From Bacteroidales bacterium (GTDB lineage Bacteria > Bacteroidota > Bacteroidia > Bacteroidales > UBA932): DNA of 48,059 nt. Location: contig JAFTCB010000059.1 of NCBI GenBank assembly GCA_017454905.1, forward strand, positions 1 to 48,059, given 5' to 3'. Below, piece by piece: positions 26,153 through 34,274 of the stretch. The notes under the pieces are model-generated. The model ran no database searches. It was not told the origin of the DNA and was given only the letters and a program-made list of their open reading frames with translations. Position 1 is the first letter of the stretch; each line of letters opens with the position of its first letter. The translations under genes and the position numbers were made by a program.

Positions 26153-27301
26153 CTAGAGCTTGCGGGCGCCGTCGGAGATGACGACGTCGTAGATCTTCGG
26201 GGCGTGGCCGAACTTGAGGGTGAACTCCGCCTTGGCGGCCGCGACAAACGGCAGGTAGAGCTCGTCCTTGACCAGGTTGATGGTGCAGCCGCCGAAGCCG
26301 CCGCCCATCACGCGGGAACCGGTCACACCGATCCGGCGGGCCAGCTTGTTGAGGAAGTCCAGCTCCTCGCAGCTCACTTCGTAAAGCCGGCTCAGGCCGA
26401 AGTGGGTCTGGTACATCATTTCACCGACGGTCTCATAGTCGCTGCGCTCCAGGGCGTCGCAGACGTCGAGCACGCGCTGCACCTCGCCGATCACGTACTC
26501 CGCGCGGATGAAGTCCTCGCTGGAGATCTCGTCGCGCACCTCGTCCAGCCAGACGCGCTTGCAGTCGCTCAGGAAGTCGATTTCCGGGTGGTTCTTCTTG
26601 ATGGCGGCAGCAGCGCGCTCGCAGCTCTGGCGGCGGTAATTGTAGGCGGAGGAGGCGAGCTCATGCTTCACGCAGGAGTCCACCAGCACCAGCTTGTAGC
26701 CCTTGGGATCAAAGGGGAAATACTTGTATTCAAGAGTCTTGCAGTTGAGGCGGATCAGGCTGCCCTTCTTGCCGAAGCAGGAGGCGAACTGGTCCATGAT
26801 GCCGCAGTTCACGCCGCAGTAGTTGTGTTCGGTGCTCTGGCCGATCTTGGCAAGCTCGAACTTGTCGATATTGTTCTGGAAGAGGTCGTTGAGCGCGAAA
26901 GCGAAGCAGCTCTCGAGGGCAGCGGAGGAGGACAGGCCGGCGCCGAGGGGCACGTCGCCTGCAAAGACGGCGTCAAAGCCCTCGACCTTGCCGCCGCGCT
27001 TGAGGGTCTCGCGGCAGACGCCGAAGACATAGCGGGCCCAGGCCTCTTCGGGCTTGTCCTCTTCGTTCAGGCCGAAGGAGGTGGAGGCGTCATAATCCAT
27101 CGAGTGGAGATGGACGCGGTTTGTTCCGTTGAGCTTGATCTCGGCCATGATCCCCTTGTCGATGGCGCCGGGGAAGACGTAACCGCCGTTGTAGTCAGTG
27201 TGTTCGCCGATGAGGTTGATACGGCCGGCAGAGGCGTACATGGTACCGCCTTCGCCGAAGGATGCGAGGAATTTCTCGTGGATTTTGGTCTGCATGTCCA
27301 T
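26153..27301 (-). CDS. galK: Galactokinase
   Basis: GHMP kinase that phosphorylates alpha-D-galactose at C1, the first step of the Leloir pathway. The start at 27301 (MDMQTKIHEKFLASFG) gives 382 aa; the longer frame to 27364 runs into the upstream gene. Visible features are the galactokinase signature GRINLIGEHTDYNGGYVFPG, the ATP loop PLGAGLSSSAALES, the catalytic Asp region GVNCGIMDQFASCFG, and the C-terminal SRVMGGGFGGCTINLV. It is convergent with the secreted GH2/propeller pair, giving a compact galactoside-use locus; galT, galE and a transporter are not in the window. Confidence 0.97.
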   Translation of the reverse strand: MDMQTKIHEKFLASFGEGGTMYASAGRINLIGEHTDYNGGYVFPGAIDKGIMAEIKLNGTNRVHLHSMDYDASTSFGLNEEDKPEEAWARYVFGVCRETLKRGGKVEGFDAVFAGDVPLGAGLSSSAALESCFAFALNDLFQNNIDKFELAKIGQSTEHNYCGVNCGIMDQFASCFGKKGSLIRLNCKTLEYKYFPFDPKGYKLVLVDSCVKHELASSAYNYRRQSCERAAAAIKKNHPEIDFLSDCKRVWLDEVRDEISSEDFIRAEYVIGEVQRVLDVCDALERSDYETVGEMMYQTHFGLSRLYEVSCEELDFLNKLARRIGVTGSRVMGGGFGGCTINLVKDELYLPFVAAAKAEFTLKFGHAPKIYDVVISDGARKL

Positions 27302-27333
27302 AACTATGTGATTATTCAGAATTGTCGCAATCA

Positions 27334-27341
27334 CAAATGTA
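27334..27341 (-). promoter_or_regulatory. Putative -7 element for galK
   Basis: The minus strand reads TACATTTG, an exact TAnnTTTG match, directly next to the stop codon of the upstream gene and 32 bases from the galK ATG. galK can therefore be expressed separately. Confidence 0.45.
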
Positions 27342-28190
27342 TCAAAAATAAACGATAAAGACAACAGGCAGATGATCGCTCACGCCGCCCCGGTAGCGCG
27401 GCCCGACGAAGGTCCGGCGCGGTTTCTGTCCGCCGAAGGCCGCATCCGGCTCCAGCAGGACCGGATCCGCGAATACTTCCTCCCGCACCGCGGAGAAGCC
27501 TTCGGCAAACCCGCCGTCAATCTTCTCCCAGCGCCCGTTGTACTTCAGCGTCCCCTGGCCGCCCCACAGATCCTCGTTGAAATCCCCGACCGCCAGCGTC
27601 CGCCGGCATCCCGCCGCGTGCAGCGAATCCGTGAGCTCCCGCAGCCGCGCGCGGGCCCGCTCCCGCCGGTCCGACTTCCCGCCCAGCTGCGAAGGATGGT
27701 GGTTCACCAGGACCGCCAGGCTGTCGGACTCCGCGAGCAGGATGTCGCGGGTCGCCATCACCCCGCCGGCGCTGTCCGGAATGTGTTTGGGTGCGCTGGC
27801 GCGCACGGGAAACGTGCTCCGTCGGCAGAGCAGCGCGCAGTCGATGCCCCGGTGGTCCGGGGATTCGTAGTGCACGATCCGGTAGTCCAGTTTGCGCAGC
27901 GCCGTCGCTCCGGCCAGCTGCCGCAGCACGAATCCGTTCTCGACCTCAGCCAGCCCCAGCGCATCCGGCAGCCGTCCGTAGCGGTCCGCGATGCGCAGCA
28001 GGGTCTTGGCCACGGCATCACACTTGGCATAGAAGCGGCCCGCCGTCCAGTACTGCGGCTTGTTTTCGGAATGGTAGTCGAAGAAATTCTCGACGTTCCA
28101 GAAGACAATCAGAAGGGAATCCTTCGGTTGGGAAAAACCTTGGGCCGGGAATCCGGCCAGCAAGAGAAGTAGGATCATAGTTCGTTTCAT
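27342..28190 (-). CDS. Secreted endonuclease/exonuclease/phosphatase-family protein
   Basis: 282 aa with a signal peptide (MKRTMILLLLLAGFPAQGFSQ). The EEP fold catalytic set is visible in order: Asn in VFWNVENFFD, Glu in GLAEVENGFVLRQL, the His/Asp pair in SPDHRGIDCALL, NHHPSQLGG, GDFNED, and the terminal SDHLPVVF. These residues mark an Mg-dependent phosphodiesterase or phosphatase; the substrate (DNA, RNA or phosphorylated sugar or lipid) cannot be told. It lies upstream of galK with a 40-bp gap and is divergent from ychF. Confidence 0.88.
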   Translation of the reverse strand: MKRTMILLLLLAGFPAQGFSQPKDSLLIVFWNVENFFDYHSENKPQYWTAGRFYAKCDAVAKTLLRIADRYGRLPDALGLAEVENGFVLRQLAGATALRKLDYRIVHYESPDHRGIDCALLCRRSTFPVRASAPKHIPDSAGGVMATRDILLAESDSLAVLVNHHPSQLGGKSDRRERARARLRELTDSLHAAGCRRTLAVGDFNEDLWGGQGTLKYNGRWEKIDGGFAEGFSAVREEVFADPVLLEPDAAFGGQKPRRTFVGPRYRGGVSDHLPVVFIVYF

Positions 28191-28214
28191 ACCGCGAATA
28201 TGGCGAAAAATGCG

Positions 28215-28222
28215 TAAATTTG
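28215..28222 (+). promoter_or_regulatory. Putative -7 element for ychF
   Basis: TAAATTTG, an exact TAnnTTTG match, 22 bases before the ychF ATG in the short divergent gap. Confidence 0.5.
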
Positions 28223-28244
28223 CCTTGTTTTAAAAGAAAGAATC

Positions 28245-29348
28245 ATGTCCCTCAAGTGCGGTATCGTCGGCCTGCCGAATGTCGGCAAATCCACCCTCTT
28301 CAACTGCGTCAGCGTCGGAGGCGCCCAGAGCGCCAATTTCCCGTTCTGTACCATCGAGCCCAACCTCGGTTCCACCAATGTCCCGGACAAGCGCCTGGAG
28401 GTGCTGACGGAGATCTGTCACCCGCAGCGCACCATCCCGGCCACGGTCGATATCGTGGACATCGCGGGCCTGGTGCGGGGAGCCAGCCGCGGGGAGGGCC
28501 TGGGCAACCAGTTCCTGGCCAACATCCGTGAATGCGACGCCATCCTGCATGTGCTGCGCTGCTTCGACGACGGCAATGTCGTCCACGTGGACGGCTCCGT
28601 GGACCCGGTGCGCGACAAGGAAGTCGTGGACCTGGAGCTCCAGATCAAGGACCTGGAGACGGTGAATGCCCGCATCGCCAAGGTCCAGAAACAAGCCACG
28701 ACCGGCGGCGACAAGGAAGCCAAGAAACTCCTGGCCCTGCTGCTCCGCTACAAGGAAGCCCTGGAGCAGGGCAAATCCTGCCGCAGCGTCGCCCTGCTCA
28801 ATGACGAGGAGACCGTCCTGGCGCATGATCTCTTCCTGCTCACCAACAAGCCGGTGATGTATGTCTGCAATGTAGACGATGCTTCCGTGGTGAACGGCAA
28901 TCCCTATGTCGAAGCCGTCCGCGAGGCCGTAGGGGATGAGCATGCTGAGATCCTCGTGATCTCCGCCCGCACGGAGTCCGAGATCGCCGAGATGGAGGAC
29001 TACGAAGACCGGCAGATGTTCCTCGAGGAGATGGGCCTGCACGAATCCGGCGTGGTCCGCCTGATCCAGAGTGCCTACCACCTCCTGGGCCTGCAGACCT
29101 TCTTCACCGCCGGCGCCGACGAGTGCCGCGCCTGGACCATCCACAAAGGAGACAAGGCGCCCAAGGCCGCGGGCGTGATCCACTCCGATTTTGAGAAGGG
29201 CTTCATCCGCGCCGAGGTGATCAAGTACGACGACTTCGTCCAGTACAAGACGGAAGCCGCCGTGCGCGCCGCCGGCAAGATGGGTATCGAGGGCAAGGAC
29301 TATGTCGTCCAGGATGGTGACATCATGCACTTCCTATTTAACGTTTAA
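28245..29348 (+). CDS. ychF: Ribosome-binding ATPase YchF (OLA1/Obg family)
   Basis: Obg-related P-loop protein that binds ribosomes and prefers ATP to GTP. The 367-aa length is exact for the family. Visible features are G1 [16 protein letters not shown], the segment [15 protein letters not shown]3 [20 protein letters not shown], the altered G4 CNVDD, a central coiled-coil insertion, and the C-terminal TGS domain with [30 protein letters not shown] and [11 protein letters not shown]. It is a single-gene unit with its own promoter motif. Confidence 0.98.
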   Translation: MSLKCGIVGLPNVGKSTLFNCVSVGGAQSANFPFCTIEPNLGSTNVPDKRLEVLTEICHPQRTIPATVDIVDIAGLVRGASRGEGLGNQFLANIRECDAILHVLRCFDDGNVVHVDGSVDPVRDKEVVDLELQIKDLETVNARIAKVQKQATTGGDKEAKKLLALLLRYKEALEQGKSCRSVALLNDEETVLAHDLFLLTNKPVMYVCNVDDASVVNGNPYVEAVREAVGDEHAEILVISARTESEIAEMEDYEDRQMFLEEMGLHESGVVRLIQSAYHLLGLQTFFTAGADECRAWTIHKGDKAPKAAGVIHSDFEKGFIRAEVIKYDDFVQYKTEAAVRAAGKMGIEGKDYVVQDGDIMHFLFNV

Positions 29349-29375
29349 TCTGCTGAAATACAGAAGATTAAATAG

Positions 29376-29391
29376 TGTTCCACGGGAAACG
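29376..29391. promoter_or_regulatory. Degenerate parS-like site after ychF
   Basis: TGTTCCACGGGAAACG matches the parS pattern TGTTNCACGTGAAACA at 14 of 16 positions. The central T and the last A are replaced by G. It lies in the gap between ychF and the CpXC gene. Confidence 0.25.
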
Positions 29392-29421
29392 TTTTTCCGA
29401 TTTCAAAAGAATTTTCAATTC

Positions 29422-30003
29422 ATGCAATACCGTCCTCATTGCAGCCGTTGCGGCGAAGAACATGCCCTGGACATACCCCAGAGCGTGAATGCCGCGACGC
29501 AGCCTGAACTCCGTGACCGGGTCCGGAACGGGGAGCTTTTCACCTGGACCTGCCCGCACTGCGGGACGGTCAATCTGCTGAAAGTGCCCTTCCTCTACCA
29601 CGACCCCGCGGAGCACCTGATGCTGGTCCTGACCGATGCTCCCGTCAATGCCGAGGGCGTGCCCGAAGGATACACCGGACGCCAGGTGCGCAGCGTCGGG
29701 GACCTCATCGAGAAGATCAAGATCTTCGATGCAGGCCTGGACGACGTGATCATCGAGATGTGCAAATACGTGACCTACCAGGAACTGAAGAAAGAGGTTC
29801 CGCTCAAGTTCGTGGGCACGGACGGCGCCGACGGTGAGATGACCTTCACCTATCCGGAGAAGGGACAGATGGAGATGGTGGCCGTGGGCTTCAATGTATA
29901 CGAAGATTGCGCCGGCATTCTCCGGCGCAATCCCCAGGTTCGCGAGGGTGTTTCAGGCCTCGCAACGGTCGATCAGGACTGGTTGTCCCGCTATTTCCGT
30001 TAG
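29422..30003 (+). CDS. CpXC-domain zinc-ribbon-like protein
   Basis: 193 aa from the ATG at 29422 (MQYRPHCSRCGEEHALDIP); a longer frame from 29302 runs through ychF and the gap and is rejected. Two CxxC pairs (CSRC near residue 7 and CPHC near residue 47) form the zinc-ribbon-like CpXC domain, followed by an alpha/beta domain (VRSVGDLIEKIKIFDAGLDD) and a strand-rich C-terminus. The family is widespread and uncharacterised. No promoter consensus was found, so it may be co-transcribed with ychF. Its stop overlaps the convergent hydrolase gene by 4 bases. Confidence 0.82.
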   Translation: MQYRPHCSRCGEEHALDIPQSVNAATQPELRDRVRNGELFTWTCPHCGTVNLLKVPFLYHDPAEHLMLVLTDAPVNAEGVPEGYTGRQVRSVGDLIEKIKIFDAGLDDVIIEMCKYVTYQELKKEVPLKFVGTDGADGEMTFTYPEKGQMEMVAVGFNVYEDCAGILRRNPQVREGVSGLATVDQDWLSRYFR

Positions 30004-30551
30004 AACATCGCGATCAGCTCGTCGTTGGACAGGGCCGGTGCGCCGTAGCAGGTCTTCAGGTAGGCCAGGCCGCCTTGATAGTCCTCTTCCGTGAAGGAGT
30101 TGGTCGCTTCTTTGGCGGCCACCACGTCATATCCGAGGCAGTAGGCGTCGGCGGAGGTGTGGCGGCAGCACATGTGCGTGTGGAGGCCGGTGATGATGAC
30201 GGTCTTGACGCCGAGTTCCTTCAGCAGGATGTCCAGGGAGGTCTGGAAGAAGCCGCTGTAGCGGCGCTTGGGCACGACGAAATCCTGCGGCTGCGGAGCC
30301 AGTTCGGGGATCACTTCCGCGCCGGGAGTGCCGACGATGGCGTGGTCGCCCCAGATTTCCAGCTCGCGGTCGATGCCGGGCAGGTGGGCGTCATTGCAGT
30401 AGATCACGGGGACGCCCTTGGCGCGGGCGGCGTCCAGCAGGCGGGCGGTCGCCGGGACGATGGCACGGGCGCGGTCGCAACCGATCGCGCCGGTCACGAA
30501 GTCGTTGAGCATGTCAACGACCAGGATGGCGGGATGATTCAGCTTTTCCAT
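30000..30551 (-). CDS. Isochorismatase/nicotinamidase-family cysteine hydrolase
   Basis: 183 aa, one domain. The catalytic triad pattern is visible: Asp13 in ILVVDMLNDFV, Lys in VVPKRRYSGFF, and Cys in THMCCRHTSADA. NDAHLPG and WGDHAIVGTPGAEV resemble the metal and substrate region of nicotinamidases, but the full Asp-His-His metal set of PncA is not clear, so nicotinamidase is only one option. It is single-gene, with its own promoter motif, and shares 4 bases with the end of the CpXC gene. Confidence 0.87.
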   Translation of the reverse strand: MEKLNHPAILVVDMLNDFVTGAIGCDRARAIVPATARLLDAARAKGVPVIYCNDAHLPGIDRELEIWGDHAIVGTPGAEVIPELAPQPQDFVVPKRRYSGFFQTSLDILLKELGVKTVIITGLHTHMCCRHTSADAYCLGYDVVAAKEATNSFTEEDYQGGLAYLKTCYGAPALSNDELIAMF

Positions 30552-30583
30552 ATCGTATTTGGCAAATAATTATTTCGTAACCC

Positions 30584-30591
30584 CAAATATA
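30584..30591 (-). promoter_or_regulatory. Putative -7 element for the cysteine hydrolase
   Basis: The minus strand reads TATATTTG, an exact TAnnTTTG match, 32 bases upstream of the ATG at 30551. Confidence 0.45.
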
Positions 30592-30642
30592 CAGAAAAAA
30601 ACCAAAATAGGAAGCCACGGCGCACAAGCCTGTTTTTTTCAT

Positions 30643-30650
30643 TACCTTTG
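30643..30650 (+). promoter_or_regulatory. Putative -7 element for uxuA
   Basis: TACCTTTG, an exact TAnnTTTG match, 21 bases before the uxuA ATG, with a T-rich tract just upstream. Confidence 0.5.
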
Positions 30651-30671
30651 TTCCGATAAAACAGCAACCCA

Positions 30672-31838
30672 ATGGAAAAGACCTGGAGATGGTTCGGCCC
30701 GTCCGACAAAGTTACCTTGGAAATGATGCGCCAGATCGGCGTGGAAGGCGTGGTGACCGCCCTGCATCAGTATGCCCCCGGGCAGCTCTGGCCCGAAGCG
30801 GAGATCCGCGCCACGCAGGAGAAGATCGCTGCGGCCGGCATGCGCTGGTCGGTGGTGGAGAGCCTGCCCGTCAGCGAACAGATCAAATACGCCGGCCCGG
30901 AGCGGGACGCGCTGATCGCCACCTACATCCAAAGCCTGGAGAATCTCGGGCGCTGCGGCATCCACACGGTCTGCTACAATTTCATGCCCGTCATCGACTG
31001 GGTGCGAACCGACCTGGAGCGTCCGATGCCCGACGGGACCCTTTCCCTGTATTTCGACTATGTCCGCTTCGCGTGGTTCGACATCAAGATCCTTGCGCGC
31101 GAAGGGGCGGAGAAGGATTTCCCGCCGGAGGTGGTGGAAAAAGCAGAAGCGCTGGACCGTACGGCGACGGAAGCCGACCGGGCGCAGATCATCGACACGA
31201 TCATCACCAAGACGCAGGGGTTCATCAACGGCCCTCTGGGCGGCGGCGGCTCTCCGGTGGAGAAATTCCGCGCCCTGATGGTGCCTTACAAAGGCATCTC
31301 GAAGGCGCAGCTGCGCGAGAACCTACGCTATTTCCTCGAAGCCGTGATGCCCGTCTGCCGGAAATGGGACATCCGCATGTGCATCCACCCCGACGACCCG
31401 CCCATGCCGGTATTCGGCATGCCCCGCCTGTGCTGCGACGCGGAGGACATCCGCTGGATCCTGGGTGCGGTGGATGATTTCCAGAACGGGGTGACCTTCT
31501 GCGCCGGTTCGCTTTCCGCAGGCGCCCAAAATGACGTGGTCGCGATGGCGCGGGAATTCGCTCCGCGTACGCATTTCGTGCACCTGCGCTCCTGCGACGT
31601 GCTGCCGGGCGGGGACTTCGTCGAGGCGCCGCACACCGCCGGCCGCGCGGACCTGGTGGAACTGGTGCGGATCTTTGAGCGCGAAGGGCGCAATCTCCCG
31701 ATGCGCGTGGACCACGGCAAGACGATGCTCGGCGACGAAAAGCGCGGCTACAATCCTGGCTACAGTTTCCTCGGCCGCATGCTGGCCCTCGGGCAGGTCG
31801 AAGGGATGATGGCCGCCGTGCGGAAGGAGCAGCGATGA
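30672..31838 (+). CDS. uxuA: D-mannonate dehydratase
   Basis: Converts D-mannonate to 2-keto-3-deoxygluconate in glucuronate catabolism. The 388-aa length is typical. Visible features are the N-terminal KTWRWFGPSDKVTLEMMRQ, VTALHQYAPGQLW, and metal/substrate residues in CIHPDDPPMPVFGMPRLC (His and Cys), THFVHLRS (His) and MRVDHGKTM (Asp/His). Partner genes such as uxuB, uxaC or kdgK are absent from the window, so it is an orphan here. It is followed by a transporter gene with its own promoter motif. Confidence 0.96.
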   Translation: MEKTWRWFGPSDKVTLEMMRQIGVEGVVTALHQYAPGQLWPEAEIRATQEKIAAAGMRWSVVESLPVSEQIKYAGPERDALIATYIQSLENLGRCGIHTVCYNFMPVIDWVRTDLERPMPDGTLSLYFDYVRFAWFDIKILAREGAEKDFPPEVVEKAEALDRTATEADRAQIIDTIITKTQGFINGPLGGGGSPVEKFRALMVPYKGISKAQLRENLRYFLEAVMPVCRKWDIRMCIHPDDPPMPVFGMPRLCCDAEDIRWILGAVDDFQNGVTFCAGSLSAGAQNDVVAMAREFAPRTHFVHLRSCDVLPGGDFVEAPHTAGRADLVELVRIFEREGRNLPMRVDHGKTMLGDEKRGYNPGYSFLGRMLALGQVEGMMAAVRKEQR

Positions 31839-31860
31839 CCGCGTTATAAAGAAAAATACC

Positions 31861-31868
31861 TATCTTTG
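31861..31868 (+). promoter_or_regulatory. Putative -7 element for the YeiH-type gene
   Basis: TATCTTTG, an exact TAnnTTTG match, 31 bases before the ATG at 31900. Confidence 0.5.
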
Positions 31869-31899
31869 CCCCCTGTATTTGAACCAAAACCTGTAGATA

Positions 31900-33255
31900 A
31901 TGGCAAACAACAAAAGCGGATCCAAGCTCCTCAAGACCGAAGACTGGCTTTCGGTGTGGATCGGATTCATCATCATCGCGATCGGATGCGTGGCCGTCCT
32001 GACCGGCGCGTTCGATTTCTCTGCATTGACGTTCAAGACCTGGACCTGGGGTGAGGCCCTGACCGACGCCCAGATGGCGAAAGTCGTCCCCCTGGGCCAG
32101 CAGTTCGCTGCCGGCGCTTTCTGGGGCAAGCTCCTGCGCACGGTCCTCGTGCTCGGCATCCTCTTCACCGCCGGAGCGGTCTTGCTGGGCGAGAAAGCCA
32201 AGAAATACATTCCCGCCTTCCTGGGCGTCTTCGTGCTGGCGGTCGTCGTCCGCCTCATCAGTGCGGAATTCACCCTCAACCGCTACCTCGAATGGGCCTT
32301 CTGGGCGCTGATCGTGGGCATGCTGATCTCCAATACGGTGGGCACGCCCGCCTGGCTGCGTCCGGCCGTCAAGACCGAGTTCTACATCAAGACGGGCCTG
32401 GTGATCATGGGCTTCTCCGTGCTCTTCTCCAACATCGCGAAATTCGGCCTCTACGGCCTCGGTATCGCGTGGATCGTGACCCCGGTCGTGATCCTGTTCA
32501 TGTGGTGGTTCGGCACCCGCGTGCTCAAGATGGACAACAAGCCGCTGGTGATCACGATGGCTTCCGCGACGAGCGTCTGCGGTACTTCCGCCGCCATCGC
32601 GAGCGGCGCGGCTTCCGGCTGCAAGAAGGATGACCTGACGATGACGATTTCCATCTCCATCATCTTCACGGTCCTGATGATGGCCCTCGAGCCCGTGATC
32701 ATCCGCTGGACGGGCATGTCCCCGATCATGGGCGGCGCGCTCATCGGCGGCACGGTGGACAGCACCGGCGCCGTGGCCGTGGCCGGCAGCGTCCTGGGCG
32801 GCGAGGCCGAGCAGGCCGCCGTGCTCGTCAAGATGATCCAGAACATCCTCATCGGCTTCATCGCCTTTTTCGTGGCCCTCTTCTTCGCGACGAGCGTGAA
32901 CAAGAAGGACGGCCAGAAAGTCGGTGCCGGCGAGATCTGGACCCGTTTCCCGAAATTCATCATCGGTTTCTTCGTGGCCTCGCTGGTGGCTTCCTTCATC
33001 ATCCTGCCGCTCTGCGGTGCGGACCAGGTCAAGGCCATCAACGGCGTGCTCGACCAGTATAAGAACTGGGCCTTCGTGCTGGCCTTCGTCTGCATCGGAC
33101 TGGATACCAACTTCAAGGATCTCGTCAAGCAGATGCAGGGCGGCAAGCCGCTGTGGCTCTATCTCGTTGGCCAGACCTTCAACATCGTGCTGACCTTCTT
33201 CGCCGTGTGGCTGCTGCTCAGCGGCGTGCTCTTCCCGGTCCCGCACCTTTCCTAA
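31900..33255 (+). CDS. YeiH-family putative sulfate exporter
   Basis: 451 aa with roughly ten or eleven hydrophobic segments, so an inner-membrane transporter. It begins with a TM segment at about residues 19-39 (VWIGFIIIAIGCVAVLTG). The conserved core is present: LIVGMLISNTVGTPAWL, FYIKTGLVIMGFSVLF, the signature ATSVCGTSAAIASG, MGGALIGGTVDSTGAVAVAG, and FVCIGLDTNFKDLV near the end. Substrate naming in this family is tentative. It is followed after 3 bases by a small two-TM protein gene, probably in the same transcript. Confidence 0.9.
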   Translation: MANNKSGSKLLKTEDWLSVWIGFIIIAIGCVAVLTGAFDFSALTFKTWTWGEALTDAQMAKVVPLGQQFAAGAFWGKLLRTVLVLGILFTAGAVLLGEKAKKYIPAFLGVFVLAVVVRLISAEFTLNRYLEWAFWALIVGMLISNTVGTPAWLRPAVKTEFYIKTGLVIMGFSVLFSNIAKFGLYGLGIAWIVTPVVILFMWWFGTRVLKMDNKPLVITMASATSVCGTSAAIASGAASGCKKDDLTMTISISIIFTVLMMALEPVIIRWTGMSPIMGGALIGGTVDSTGAVAVAGSVLGGEAEQAAVLVKMIQNILIGFIAFFVALFFATSVNKKDGQKVGAGEIWTRFPKFIIGFFVASLVASFIILPLCGADQVKAINGVLDQYKNWAFVLAFVCIGLDTNFKDLVKQMQGGKPLWLYLVGQTFNIVLTFFAVWLLLSGVLFPVPHLS

Positions 33256-33258
33256 GCG

Positions 33259-33537
33259 ATGTCCAAGCGCAAGACGGCCGCCAGGATCGCCTTCCTCGTC
33301 GTGGGAGGCCTGATCCTGGCGGCTGCCGTCTATATCATGGTCCGGCGCATCGGGCTCAATCCGGAGCTGGACTTCGGCGCGGGCGCCTATTACTACGCCG
33401 ATATCCCCGACTACGAGCACCGGCTCAATTGGGATATCTACCAGGCGCAACTGCCCTTCTGGGTCTATGTCGTGCTCTTCCTCGCCTGGGGTGCGCTGAT
33501 GTACTGGATCTGGAAAAAACTGGACGGACGGAAATAG
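33259..33537 (+). CDS. Small two-TM membrane protein, unknown
   Basis: 92 aa. It has a basic N-terminus (MSKRKTAAR), a first TM (about residues 9-28, IAFLVVGGLILAAAVYIMV), an acidic and Tyr-rich loop of about 37 residues (GAGAYYYADIPDYEHRLNW), and a second TM (about 67-86) ending in KKLDGRK. I do not recognise the family. The start lies 3 bases after the transporter stop, and codon use matches its neighbours, so it is probably real and may be an accessory subunit. It is convergent with the LytTR gene (5-base gap). Confidence 0.7.
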   Translation: MSKRKTAARIAFLVVGGLILAAAVYIMVRRIGLNPELDFGAGAYYYADIPDYEHRLNWDIYQAQLPFWVYVVLFLAWGALMYWIWKKLDGRK

Positions 33538-33542
33538 CGGGG

Positions 33543-34274
33543 CTATCCCAGGCTGGATTTTGCGAGGTAGTCGCGGAAAGCCTGGCGGTAGAGGTCTCCG
33601 ACCGGGACCGCGGTGCCGTCGTCCAGGATGATGTCGTTCTTGCCGGCCTCGCGGATGCGTCCGAGGTTGATGATGAAGGATTTGTGCACGCGCATGAAGC
33701 GGGCGGCGGGCAGGCGCTCCTCCAGCTGCTTGAGGCGCATGAGGACAATCAGCGGCACAGGTGCTCCATCGTAAAAGACCTTGACGTATTCGCTCATCCC
33801 TTCGATGCAGCGGATGTCCCCCAGGCGCACCCGTACGGTCCGGCCGTCGGCACGGAAGAAGACGGCATCCTCCTGCAGGGAGACGGGCACGTCCCCGGCC
33901 AGCGCCGCCTGTGCGCCCAGCCGCTCGCGCAGCCGCTCCGCCGCCGCGACGAAATCCGCCAGGCTGAACGGCTTGAGCAGGTAGTCCACGGCATGGACCC
34001 GGAAGCCCTCGACGGCATATTCCGAATAAGCCGTGGTGAAGACCACCAGGGGAGGATGGGCGAGCGTGCGCACGAATTCCATCCCGGAGATGTCCGGCAT
34101 GTTGATATCCAGGAACATCGCATCCACGCCGGCAGCGTCCAGCACGCGGCGCGCTTCGAGAGCGCTGCGGCAGGCTGCCACCGGCTCCAGGAACGGCACC
34201 TTGGCGATGTACATCTCCAATTGCTTGAGCGCCAGGGGCTCGTCATCGACGGCGATTACGCGGATCTTGTTCAT
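33543..34274 (-). CDS. LytTR-family response regulator
   Basis: 243 aa. An N-terminal receiver domain (about residues 3-118) has acidic residues VDDE, the phospho-acceptor Asp56 in MFLDINMPDISG, Thr in VVFTTAYSEYAVEGF, and Lys in DYLLKPFSLADF. A C-terminal LytTR DNA-binding domain (about 140-240) has DIRCIEGMSEYVKVFY and ARFMRVHKSFIINLGRI. The start overlaps the kinase stop (ATGA), so the pair is translationally coupled. It probably controls the divergent beta-helix/VTC operon through the direct repeats at 35439-35468; this is inferred. Confidence 0.96.
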   Translation of the reverse strand: MNKIRVIAVDDEPLALKQLEMYIAKVPFLEPVAACRSALEARRVLDAAGVDAMFLDINMPDISGMEFVRTLAHPPLVVFTTAYSEYAVEGFRVHAVDYLLKPFSLADFVAAAERLRERLGAQAALAGDVPVSLQEDAVFFRADGRTVRVRLGDIRCIEGMSEYVKVFYDGAPVPLIVLMRLKQLEERLPAARFMRVHKSFIINLGRIREAGKNDIILDDGTAVPVGDLYRQAFRDYLAKSSLG

